DNA from: Pilatotrama ljubarskyi | Lineage: Eukaryota; Basidiomycota; Agaricomycetes; Polyporales; Polyporaceae | Assembly: GCA_022385805.1 (NCBI GenBank) | Contig: MU277686.1 | Span: 358,726-422,725 of the forward strand | DNA: 64,000 nt | Reading direction: 5' to 3' | Part shown: piece after piece, positions 27,088 through 38,649 of the stretch | Numbering within the stretch: position 1 is the first letter of the stretch | Layout of the letters: each line of letters begins with the position of its first letter | The notes under the pieces: generated by a model | Seen by the model: only the letters and a program-made list of their open reading frames with translations | Database searches by the model: none | What the model was told of the DNA's origin: nothing | Translations under genes and position numbers: made by a program

Positions 27088-28767
27088 CCTACTGTGAGCG
27101 ATTCTCCCTGCCGCATGACAGTAGGATTTGCCAATGCAGAACTCGCGAGAACGCAGGCCGACGGTGTTGTTCGGAGCGACGAGACACTGCTAGTGCTGCA
27201 TCGGAGCGCACGAACCACGCATGAGCGGTGGGCGGTGGGCGTCGGGGCGTCCTGCCAGTCTCCTGCGCTCAAGGTCATTTCTCAAGACCGGCTGGCTCAC
27301 CTGGAAAAGCATAGTACGCGGGGCATCCCTCCGACTCTAGAGCTTCGCTCGTGTCAAGCGTTGATCTACCCTACGCTCCGAACACCTCGCGGGGCTCCCC
27401 GTGGCGCATGTATCAGCTCCCGAGCCGGCACAATCCACGTACAAACATAGACGTGGATGATCTTGACCACCGAGCAGAGCACCCGGGTCAGCTTGCATGA
27501 CACAGCCGGCATACGAAGAGCCTGAAGTCAAGCACGACGCTCTCGTTACACTAGTTCCCGCAAGCAAGCGTATGAGCCACAGAGGTACCCTATTTCACCA
27601 CTGCGCGCCACATGCTTACCTTTGGAGGCGCTATGTAGTGCAATTGCAATTATTTCAACAAAGCGACCGGATACCAGCGCCGCGCCGCCAGAGACTTGGA
27701 GGCCCGCATACGCGGCATAACGCCCCCTCCATTCCACTAGTTGCCACGCCTCTAGTCGTTGTACGATAACCACTGGGGATACTGGAAGGCGCGCGCCGAC
27801 TTTCAGTTCATCAAAGCCTCATGTTAGACGGTCGGAGGTAGTAGACGCACTTCACGTTGAATTCAAATTGTGGAATTTGGAGGCGCTGGAGGATCGGTTT
27901 GCTCTTGAGCAGCCCGCATAGCCTCTGATGGTCCTCGCGTGCCGGGAGTCGCCTCCTGTACCAACACGGAGGAGCTCCAAGAGGGCCGAGCTTGTGCAAT
28001 GATGTAGGACGGAGATAAACTGCTGGGCTCTGCCAGTGTGAGCGGTATTGTGAAGCGCTGCAGGGAAGCGGCTGCTCTGTGCGGCAGTGATCAGCGTCGG
28101 CGCGGGGGAGAAGCAGCGTTCGGCTTTACAGGTGTGGCGCTTCCAATGAGGTCGCGCTTCTGCGAGTGAGCTAGCAACGTGTATTATGCGCTAGCCGTGG
28201 GCGCCACCGCCGCGCCACGGAGAGTTTCCGTGGCCGTGCTACGCCGGACGAGTACAGTGAGCCATTGACTCGGCTCGGGGTCGCTGGCAGTCGCACCGCT
28301 CGACCAAGGCGATGCTGAGCGAACGTGCAGGAATTAAGTATGGTACCCGGGGCTGAGCGCTACGGAACGCTCTTCTGCGACCTCGGGAGTCCGTGTCGGT
28401 CGGATTTGAAGGAACGTGATATAGAGAACGAAACACCTGAGATCCCGGCAGAGTCTGCGGTATATCATAGCAATCCAACTGGCTGCGGGTGGTGCGCGGA
28501 ATTGCTGCCGGCCGCTGAGTCTGACCGGTGCAGTCTTCCTCTAGTACACCAACACTGGGGAGGATAGCTCGAAGAGTCCCCGCTTACAGCGTCGCCGGGT
28601 GATGGAGACAAACTTGGGATCACCGGTACTGCAATTCTCCTGCGACTCGTAATACGTCCGGACTTCATGATTCATCAATCGCATGTGCAATAATGGATGT
28701 ATCGCCGCGACCGAGGTGGTGCAAGGAAACGTAGGAAAATGCTCGCTGAAGTCGCAGGCCAACCCGG
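27088..28767. other. Intergenic, accessory region
   Basis: About 1.7 kb upstream of gene A, running to the first copy of the 857-bp element. No protein-like frame or RNA gene is recognised. Confidence 0.5.
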
Positions 28768-29624
28768 CATCAGAAAAAAAATTGAATGCAATAGAAAACT
28801 ATATAGTCTATATAGCAAGCATTGTACTGTTGCAACCCCCTGTGTTTATTGCACTCTGTAGTGCCAGTGGCCAGATCTGTAGCACTCTGTAGCACCCCAT
28901 TGCACACTATAATGGCCTCCTATACAGTAAGAAAAGAGGAACGGATCATAGATTTTCCCAAATGGCAATGAATCATGTTATAAAACATTTAGATTACTTA
29001 TCACTGGTTCTTTCACAGCTTACCAGATGATTTTTCCCCTTTTGCCCTGTCCTGGGCTTGAACCCGGGACTGGAGTGCTCCCAAGTCCAGCCAAATTGAG
29101 TTGATGAGCTTTACCATCAGGTCATTAGAGCATTGAAGAATAGAGACTTGATACATAATATAATGTGCTTGACCATGACCCTTTGCAAAACAAACAGTGA
29201 GCACAGAGTATCAAATTACTCGGTTATAACAACTAGTGGGGAGGTAGGCAGCTAGCATGACTAAAAGTGATTTTTAGCAAACAAGTGATGATTCAGTACT
29301 TATGTACTAGAGAGAGTTCTTATAAGGACATCTATATTTTTTGTATTTCACAACCAGACTCCTGTAGACCATATTATGCATAGTAGTTCAGAGTATCAGC
29401 TCCGTAGTGCTATGGTGGCACTAAACGATTGACTGGCATGACAGAGGACAATGTGGCACTTCAGAGTTGCCAGCCATGCAACAGAGTGCTACACATCCAT
29501 AGGCCACACTACAGATTGCTACAGTGTGCAATAAAGATTGTTCTTTCTATATGGCACTATACTGACTATATGTTGTAGCATAGTTCACTTATATGACTAC
29601 AGCCTTCTGAACTTTTTACTGATG
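28768..29624 (+). mobile_element. 857-bp non-autonomous repeat element, copy 1 (MITE-like)
   Basis: This A+T-rich block contrasts sharply with the GC-rich surroundings. Its ends are CATCAG...CTGATG, extending to imperfect inverted ends (CATCAGAAAAAAAATTGAAT versus CATCAGTAAAAAGTTCAG). Subterminal inverted GTGCAATAAA motifs and repeated GCACTCTGTAG-like units lie further in. It has no open reading frame of note, so it would need a transposase from elsewhere. A second copy in inverted orientation lies at 31671-32500, with arms that match in length and, by eye, in every base. No target-site duplication is visible at either edge. A tRNA-like B box lies inside on the minus strand. Confidence 0.75.
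29054..29140 (-). other. tRNA-like segment inside element copy 1
   Basis: On the minus strand, the run GGGTTCAAGCCC (29054-29065) resembles a tRNA T-arm or RNA polymerase III B box. TGGTAAAGC, about 45 nt upstream (29108-29116), resembles the end of a D arm. No acceptor stem pairs properly, so it is not a functional tRNA. It could be a tRNA-derived fossil or chance. Confidence 0.3.
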
Positions 29625-30846
29625 TAGTTGTCACTGGACCTGCCGTGACACGCGTCCGACTCGAGAACCGAGCAAACACTACGCCTACCTTTTTGGGCGA
29701 AAAGTGCACGCCCTCTGAACCAGAGATGCGCGAAGGTCGCTCTGTCGTTCATGACTCTTTTGCGAACATCTCTGATCTTCGTTGTCAATTGCCCGGTTTT
29801 TTTGCAGCAATTTGCTACCGGCGGTTTGACGCACCCCCACACAAGCAGTGCCGGTTTGAGGACGTGGTCATCCTGAGATAACCAGCTCTCCGACTCCGAG
29901 GCAGCAGCTTGAGTTTGTTTGCTCAGTACTCGGGCTGCCACAAACGCGGCAGCCCTCCTCCACGGCAAAGCAATATGCCGAAACCGTCCCTCTCGGAAGT
30001 GTGGCGAGTCAATACAGGACATCTTTGCTGACGGCTACCGGCAGACTCCGAAAGTTCTAACGATTCATGCAGCACGTAGCGCCATCTGGAGGCTGACCGT
30101 GGCCTTCAAGTTGATGTAGTCCTGTGCGTCGACATCATGATGGCATCAGTCTATACAGACTGACATACTAATCAGCCCTCGTCACCGGATCTGTAGTACG
30201 AATTCAACCGCCCGCATCTCGCAGCCAGAGCGGCCCACCAAGGGTGGGTTGGTCTGCCGCGCGAGGGCCGCGAGCGCAGTGTTTATGCCAAGGACGGTTT
30301 CCTATACGCTGTTTGGCAAGCTTTACTTCTGACCATCTGTTACAAGGTTATACCGGTGAGAGTGAAGTCACTCGTAGCACGCCTACTGCTCACATACAGT
30401 GCGACCATATCCAGTACATTCCTGGCTGAGAGGCATGCAAGTCCGCCTTTCTGAAGCAGGTCGGCGCTCCTATGGAGTGCGGCCATTGCATTCTCTCTCC
30501 GGCAGCTGTTCCTCTCGAGAACGCTTTTAAATTCGCTGCAAGGTACAGGATTTTTCATGCACGAGCGGCACTCACCATGTGGGCCTTTCGCGTTCGACCA
30601 ATTTCATGGGTCAAGACCACACGGGGCACTGCATCAGCATTACCGCTCATATACTACTCCGGTGAGTGCGCTGCCTTTGAGCCCAAACGATGCCACATTC
30701 TAAGGTCCGACCGCTCTTGATGGTTCACACCGACGCGCTCGAGCTGTAGACCCCCGGGCACTATGTTTCCGTCCACGGGTTAATGACTACCCGTACATCA
30801 GTCTCAAGAACCTCCCGGATAGCACGCTCTAGTCGCCCACCCAAGC
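29625..30846. other. Intergenic between element copy 1 and RlpA-like gene B
   Basis: About 1.2 kb. A minus-strand frame at about 29600-30020 overlaps the end of the repeat element and does not look like a real protein. Nothing else is seen. Confidence 0.5.
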
Positions 30847-30853
30847 TATAAGA
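30847..30853 (+). promoter_or_regulatory. TATA-like element of RlpA-like gene B
   Basis: TATAAGA about 100 nt upstream of the ATG, placed like that of copy A. Confidence 0.45.
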
Positions 30854-30951
30854 ATGATCAAGCAAGGACTGGCAGAAACCTCATCCTACACATCCCCATT
30901 CCACAAAGCAAACTCGCATCCATATCCCGATCGCGCCACACACTGCTCATC

Positions 30952-31428
30952 ATGTCCTTCAAGCTTATCCTTTCTACCATTGTCGCGGCTCTCCTTGCGA
31001 GCAGCGTACAGGCCTACTCCGGAGATGGTGTGTGCTTCTCAGAGAACGACTTGCGCATTGTATCCTGATTATTCCTCTTGCGTAGCTACGTACTACACGC
31101 CCGACGGTAACCTCGGCGCTTGCGGTGCACCCAGCCAGAACAGCGACCTTGTTGTTGCTCTGAGTGCTGACCAGTATGCCGGGGGCTCAAACTGCTACCG
31201 TCACATTGGCGTACACTGTGAGCACGAAAGCATCACTCATTCAGAGGCTGGGAGGATCCCTAACATTTCATCCGACTGTCAGACCAAGGCAAATTCGTTG
31301 ATGCGACCGTCGTCGACCTGTGCCCCGGTTGCGGCTCGGGCAGCATTGACCTCTCCCCCGCTGCCTTCCAGAAGCTCGCGCCCCTCTCCGTAGGCCGCCT
31401 TCACGGTGTCACCTGGAACTTCGAGTGA
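30952..31428 (+). CDS. Secreted RlpA-like double-psi beta-barrel protein (copy B)
   Basis: This is a paralogue of the gene at 26492-26971 with the same three-exon structure and intron phases. The signal peptide is MSFKLILSTIVAALLASSVQA. The barrel follows as ATYYTPDGNLGACGAPSQN, VVALSADQYAGGSNCYRHIG, FVDATVVDLCPGCGSGSIDL, ending in GRLHGVTWNFE at 31428. It differs from copy A by scattered substitutions and one extra residue near the C-terminus. The reading frame and cysteines are intact, so it is not a pseudogene on its face. It lies between two inverted copies of the 857-bp element. An apoplastic or cell-surface role is inferred from the signal peptide and family. Confidence 0.88.
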
Positions 31429-31670
31429 AAGGTTGTACGTACCCAGTACTCAGTGGCTGCAGTCTGAGTCGACTGGGAGCAGCTACGCTAGTTTCTGTGC
31501 AGAGCAATTATATCGGATGTGTTACTCGTATACATACGTTGCGAAGTACTTGCGTTCGCCGTCGGTGGTTGCACCGGTGCTGCAGCTATCTTGCGGCCGA
31601 ATCGTGCGCTACGGATCCAATCCAAGGGAGTCTGAGTGATCTAGGTCAAGATCCGCGCTCCGCGACGTCC

Positions 31671-32500
31671 CATCAGTAAAAAGTTCAGAAGGCTGTAGTC
31701 ATATAAGTGAACTATGCTACAACATATAGTCAGTATAGTGCCATATAGAAAGAACAATCTTTATTGCACACTGTAGCAATCTGTAGTGTGGCCTATGGAT
31801 GTGTAGCACTCTGTTGCATGGCTGGCAACTCTGAAGTGCCACATTGTCCTCTGTCATGCCAGTCAATCGTTTAGTGCCACCATAGCACTACGGAGCTGAT
31901 ACTCTGAACTACTATGCATAATATGGTCTACAGGAGTCTGGTTGTGAAATACAAAAAATATAGATGTCCTTATAAGAACTCTCTCNNNNNNNNNNNNNNN
32001 NNNNNNNNNNNNNNNNNNNNNNNNNNNNNNNNNNNNNNNNNNNNNNNNNNNNNNNNNNNNNNNNNNNNNNNNNNNNNNNNNNNNNNNNNNNNNNNNNNNN
32101 NNNNNNNNNNNNNNNNNNNNNNNNNNNNNNNNNNNNNNNNNNNNNNNNNNNNNNNNNNNNNNNNNNNNNNNNNNNNNNNNNNNNNNNNNNNNNNNNNNNN
32201 NNNNNNNNNNNNNNNNNNNNNNNNNNNNNNNNNNNNNNNNNNNNNNNNNNNNNNNNNNNNNNNNNNNNNNNNNNNNNNNNNNNNNNNNNNNNNNNNNNNN
32301 NNNNNNNNNNNNNNNNNNNNNNNNNNNNNNNNNNNNNNNNNNNNNNNNNNNNNNNNNNNNNNNNNNNNNNNNNNNNNNNNNNNNNNNNNNNNNNNNNNNN
32401 NNNNNACTACAGAGTGCAATAAACACAGGGGGTTGCAACAGTACAATGCTTGCTATATAGACTATATAGTTTTCTATTGCATTCAATTTTTTTTCTGATG
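31671..32500 (-). mobile_element. 857-bp repeat element, copy 2, interrupted by an assembly gap
   Basis: This is the reverse-complement copy of the element at 28768-29624. The left arm (31671-31985, 315 nt) matches 29310-29624. The right arm (32406-32500, 95 nt) matches 28768-28862. I saw no mismatch by eye in either arm. The missing middle would be 447 nt by comparison with copy 1, close to the 420 N placed here. No target-site duplication is visible. Confidence 0.8.
31986..32405. other. Assembly gap (420 N)
   Basis: A run of unknown bases inside element copy 2. Apparent open frames through it are meaningless. The content is probably the element's middle part, because both flanks match copy 1 and the expected missing length is 447 nt. 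Confidence 0.95.
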
Positions 32501-33205
32501 TATGTAGGTGCGACGTAGGACTAAACTGCCATGCTAAGGCATTTATTCGCAAGATCATTAAGTATAGAGAGAGCTTATAGGGTTCTTCAGGTCTTCATAC
32601 AATTGCGCGCATTCAATGCGGAGTCCTGTCGAACGTCATAGCGCTGCCTACAGTAATTCCGATGACAACAGTAAGGCCTATGTTTTTCCGATCCGCACCC
32701 ATCATAGGGAAAGCCTCCAAGCTCGCTAGAAGTGGCATAGGTTCACGTTTATACTGCGAATTCTCCCATCGCATGCCTGGCGAGGTACAGAGTGCCTCGT
32801 CCGAGTATCGGCAAGGCCGGGCGTCAAAGGCGCATTCACTACCTGGCAGTTCCACGGATGATCCGGCTGAACTTCGCATACTAACTCCCAGTTTCATGGG
32901 TATAAGGCCATACGATGAGGGTCACCGGCCACCTATAGGCTCTTTGAGTCTTGAGACCGAGCCAAAACCTCCGAGCTTTGCCCTCCTGTTATGATCACGT
33001 AGACCCCTGCCGAAACGCTTGGCAGCGGCTCGGATACTAGAAGCCCTTGTTGCTTCGCTTTGGATTGCGGGCAGAAATGCCGCATTGTGATCATGGTGCA
33101 TATGATGACCACAGGCCAAGGTACCCGAGTCGCGCGACCCGCGGACGAGCCTCTTCTCCTACACAGTGCGACCGCTCCGACATATCTGAGACGGGATTAC
33201 GATGC
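32501..33205. other. Intergenic upstream of the AA9 gene
   Basis: About 0.7 kb from the repeat to the AA9 promoter. No gene is seen. Confidence 0.5.
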
Positions 33206-33211
33206 TATAAA
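33206..33211 (+). promoter_or_regulatory. TATA box of the AA9 gene
   Basis: A perfect TATAAA, 65 nt upstream of the ATG, with a short leader. This is typical of inducible secreted-enzyme genes in fungi. Confidence 0.55.
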
Positions 33212-33275
33212 GGCATCAAGACCAGAGGGGACTGGCGGAAACGCGACTGCAGTCGATTCTCGCTTACTTGTCCCG

Positions 33276-34492
33276 ATGTTGCCGCTACTATCCGCCTTCT
33301 TGATCGCTGTCTTCACTGCTGCAAGCGTAGACGCGCATGGCTACGTGCAGGACGTAGTCATCGGGTCGACGCACTATACCGGATACTTGCCTTACCAAGA
33401 TCTGTATATGAATCCAGCACCGCAGCGAATCATTCGGCCCATTCCCGGGAACGGTGAGTGAGGACCTGGAGGAAGCTGACATGCCAATATGAATGCCTCC
33501 TTATTGGTGCCTCCAGGACCTGTCACCGACCTGTCACTGATCGAGTTTGAAGTGCGCCCTCACCTGAAAAGTCTACGTTTGAAGTTGTCCATCGGGCCCG
33601 ACAGTATTCAATGCAATGGCTACACGGAGGGGGGCGTCATCGGCTCATCCCCCGCGCCCATCTTCGCTACCGTCGCGGCCGGTTCTCAGGTCCACCTCAA
33701 CTGGACTACTTGGCCTGACTCGTAAGCACACGTCCGAGTCATATCTGCAATCTGAGACGGCGTCTGAAGCATTCACCTCCGAGTCTAGCCATGTCGGACC
33801 TATCATCACGTATCTTGCTCGCGCTCCGACTGATATTACGAAATGGCAGCCAAGCGATGCGTATGTGACGTTCCTGCAGACTGTGAACCAGCGTCCAAGG
33901 GTGCACCTCTGACTGCTTTGTGATTGTGGCTGCGTCCGAAAGCGCCGTGTGGTTCAAGATCGATGAATCTGGGAAGACGGCCGACGGCAAGTGGGCTGCG
34001 ACCGACTTGCTCACGGCCACAGACTCGATCTACACGTTCACCATACCGCCCAAGCTCAAAGCTGGCCAGTACATCATCCGGCACGAGATGTGAGTGGGAT
34101 CATTGTGCGGTTACATGCGTGGGCACTCACCGGGCGAACCGCCCCTCCATAGCATCGCGCTCCACGGCGCCTTCGAATACCCTGGGGCGCAGGTCTACCC
34201 GTCTTGCATTCAAATCCAGGTTACTGGGTCTGGCAGCGCCTTGCCGACCTCGGGACTCGTCTCTTTCCCGGGCGCATACAATGCTAGCACGTGAGCGGCG
34301 CGGAGTGTCATGCGAGCGTCCGTCGCTAACCTCGTGCTCGTGTAGCCCAGGTATCGTCTTTGACGTGTACGATAACACCAGCCAGCCGTACCCGATCCCT
34401 GGCCCCGCCGTGTAAGTAATCATCCACTTCAACGCCCGAGGCATATCGAATTTCTGTTGACCTGTGCATACAGCTGGACAGGAGGCAACTGA
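33276..34492 (+). CDS. AA9 lytic polysaccharide monooxygenase
   Basis: This is a secreted copper enzyme that oxidatively cleaves cellulose or hemicellulose. The ATG at 33276 gives a signal peptide ending ...ASVDA, so the mature protein starts with the essential His1 (HGYVQDVVIG). The second copper His is in TTWPDSHVGPIITYLA. The axial Tyr is in GAQVYPSCIQIQV, and the conserved His is in YIIRHEIIALHG. Seven exons are read with short in-phase introns, for example D-I-Q-C across 33543-33602 and S-H-V-G across 33723-33787. The last mini-exon adds WTGGN and the TGA at 34490-34492. There is no C-terminal CBM1. It is single-domain, about 240 residues, and complete. Confidence 0.93.
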
Positions 34493-34879
34493 AGGCTGTG
34501 GGTTGTCGGAAACTCCTCGAAGCTGCTGCAGAATCGGGGGCGAGGATGAGCGGAGAGCGCGTGACCTATGTATCCCTTTGCCTGAAGCATGGGGTATGCA
34601 ATCCGTCGACAATTCGTGGGATATGGAATTTGCATGTTCTGCAGCGACCAGGCAATGGCCGGCGTACTGCTTAGTTGACGCTGCGTCCTGCGCCACACCG
34701 CGTCAAGAAAGGATCACAATTTTGATGTCCTGCAATGACAGAGATGGCCGAGCTATGCTTTACGGCGCGTAACGCACAGTGTTTCGTCTCCGGGGGAGGA
34801 CCGAGTTGAGAGGCCGGATAGTACGGGCGCACAGCTACTTGAGACTGATAGTCCTAGTTGCGCGGCTCATATTACAGCG
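34493..34879. other. Convergent 3' intergenic region
   Basis: Short region between the AA9 gene and the TatD-like gene. Nothing is seen. Confidence 0.6.
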
Positions 34880-36286
34880 CTAGACGCCATACATCTTGTT
34901 GGCGTTCTCTCTGCCTTCTCGCATGACCCTCTCGGCGTCCCATTTGGCATCGGCAGCGACAGATTCGTTGGCAACGTCAGCCGTGAACTCCGCAGTCCAA
35001 GGAATCATTGCTGAGTGTGAGAGGGGCAGTCGACCTTTGATCTCCTTGAGCGTATTGTAGATATTCGAAGGCGTCATGAAGGGCGCGTCTGTCTCTAGGA
35101 GGATCCGGAGAGGCGTTTGGGGGGCCGCCGCCGCCATCTGTCGGATGACAGCTGAGGTGTTGAAATTGGTCGAGTACGTGATGACGCCTATGCATCATTC
35201 TCCGTTGAGCTACAAGACTCGGGTTTGGCGCGCGGCAGAGAGCACCCACCTGTAACACCGATATATAGGTTTGGGAAGTGGTCAAGCATGCGCGCGGCCC
35301 ACTCAGGCGAGTCTGTGTAGCAGTGAATGTGGATCTGACGGCCGAGTGAGCTCCGGTACGCTCGGAAGGCGGCCAGGTACCCGCTCACCCGATGATCCCT
35401 CGGCACGTATTCCTTGAGAATGCGTTCCGAGTCCTCTTCCGCTTCGCGTGTGTGGATTGTCAGCGGCTTCCCTAAGCGCACTGCGTGCTGAAGCTGGCGG
35501 ATGAACACCTCTTGCTGCTTCTCGCGCGGGGAGTTGTCGTAGTGATAGTCAAGCCCCATCTCACCCCAGCCTACGCAGCGTGGATGAGCCATGGCCTCCA
35601 ATCTGCGTTCCAAGGTCAGATGTCATTACGGAGAGAATCGCAACGGTGGGGCTTACATCTCGCGTTCTACATCATCGTTGTATTCTTTCGCGTCATGTCT
35701 GCATAATTGTTGAGCTGCAGCGCGTCTAGGCTGCAGGGAGACTTACGGATGAACGCCTGCGCATGAAGATCAGCTCGCAGCACTTGAGGGTATTCCGCAA
35801 AGACGTACCCATGACAAACCAATAGTCAAGCCCTCCCCACTTTGTGTTCCTATCCTCCTCTGATAGTGCGGAGTCGGCGAGCTCGCGCCACTGCTTCTGG
35901 ACCGGGGCCTCGCAGTACACGTCTACGATCGCATCCACTCCGTGCCCTTTGTACACCTCCCGAACGAAGTCATATACGGTCTCATACTTGCCGTCCTTGT
36001 ACTTGCTGCGATAGAGCGAGAAGGTGGACAGGAGGTGCGTGTGAGTGTCCACGATAGGCGTTGCCTGCGCATCTGGCCGGCCAGGATGCTGAGGAAGTAG
36101 CAGGTGCTCCTCGGAAGGCACGGAGGACTTCTTTTTGCCCATCTTTCGAGAAGGCTGTGGCCTATAGCTAGCAGAGTACAGTCGAGAAGGAGGGCAAACA
36201 GAGCGGGGGTGGAGAGGGCGGATTGGTGTAAAAGCGGGTACGGACCGGTGCCGGGAGAGCGTGAGTCTGACGAAAGTCAGAGTCAT
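34880..36286 (-). CDS. TatD-type metal-dependent hydrolase
   Basis: This is a TIM-barrel amidohydrolase of the TatD family, in which characterised members are 3'-5' DNases. Metal-site motifs are in order: IVDTHTHLLS, GWGEMGLDYHYD, PLTIHTREAEED, QIHIHCYTDSPEW and LLETDAPFMTP. The C-terminus is VMREGRENANKMYGV, with a TAG at 34880. A small intervening exon supplies VHP and HDAKEYNDDVE. Two in-frame starts exist. ATG 36142 gives MGKKKSSVPSE, a cytosolic or nuclear form. ATG 36286 adds about 48 residues rich in Arg, Ser and Pro without acidic residues, resembling a mitochondrial presequence. I give the longer form. Which start is used is not decided by sequence. Confidence 0.9.
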
Positions 36287-37054
36287 CTGAAGAACCCTTG
36301 GACCGTTCACGGCACAGGGTCCATCAGCCTGTCTTCAGACCAATGGAGGTGTTTGCAATACGTTTGGGGAAAAGAGGGTATTCGAGGCAGAGAGGAGTGG
36401 GTAGGGGGAACACGCAGATGACGGCCAGAGAGAGAAAGGGCTCACGATGAAGCTACTGTACGGCGCACTCTCTACGCGTGGCCAGTGTCAATGTACGAAG
36501 TCAACCTATTCGGTGCGCACACGCACAATGCCTTCATCTCACTGACAGGCGCATGGACGGCGAGCGGCAGAGGGAGCTCTGCTTTGATGCATAGGAAGGA
36601 CGATGATCATTCAAATGCGCAGCGTACTGGGGAGTGAACAGGGTAATTCCATAACTCCCGTTTCGCACTCCGATCTCCTGCTCAACGCCGCGACCATCGC
36701 TCACGAGGGGATCGAAGTCCAATGCCATGTGTTGCGATTTTGACGAGGAAAATGCCCCCAAAGGTAGAGACAGAGCTTGTTTCCCTCACCATGACATGAT
36801 GAGGGCAGTCCGTAGGACGACCGAGTGATCCCGCAGCACGCTTCAGACAAGCCACACGAATCCCAGGGCCCGAGAAAGAAACGCGTTTGTGTATATAGAG
36901 TGTGGGAGGCGGGGGCGAGAGATGGCCGGGACCGCGAGAGGGCGGGGTCGGGGAAGAGGGAGGAGGCGCCGGGGAGACTCTCATCCGCCCGCGTCGATCC
37001 CACCGCCTCCGACACGGACACGTCCTCCTCTCACACGCCGCGCCAGCAGCCCCG
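36287..37054. other. Divergent promoter region (TatD-like / ALAD)
   Basis: About 0.8 kb. It holds a G-rich plus-strand tract at about 36900-36975 and a TATATAG at about 36894-36900. No gene is seen. Confidence 0.5.
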
Positions 37055-38337
<1,283 letters not shown>

Positions 38338-38649
38338 ACTGAATGGGGATGTAGCCATAGTTTAGACGCTGCACCGCAATGCTTGGGGATCGGAACTACT
38401 GCACAATATTTATGATGAATGCACCGTGTGCGCGCGTGGAGCTGAGCCGACTGTGTGTTCAAGGAGGGATAGAGAACGGGACTTGTACATACTTGCACTA
38501 CTGGCTTCAGAGGTGTGTGATGGGCGCCTGTTGGTGCGAGCGCTTGCGTCAAGTTTCGGCTTCCGAGTCGTCGTCGAACCGCCGCGCACTCGTCCTTCTT
38601 GCCTCCTCCCCTCATCTCCTCCTCGCTCCTTACGCCCTCAGCAGCTCCA
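38338..38649. other. Intergenic between ALAD and YSH1-like genes
   Basis: Short tandem intergenic region of 312 nt. Nothing specific is seen. Confidence 0.6.

Noticed and set aside
29029..29140. A functional tRNA gene
   Set aside because: T-arm and D-arm fragments are present but no acceptor stem pairs, so at most it is a tRNA-derived relic.
29597..30022. 141-codon minus-strand open frame next to the repeat
   Set aside because: It starts outside but ends inside the repeat element and shows no domain. Likely chance.
31863..32558. Long open frames spanning the N run
   Set aside because: The unknown bases remove stop codons artificially. The flanks are the repeat element.
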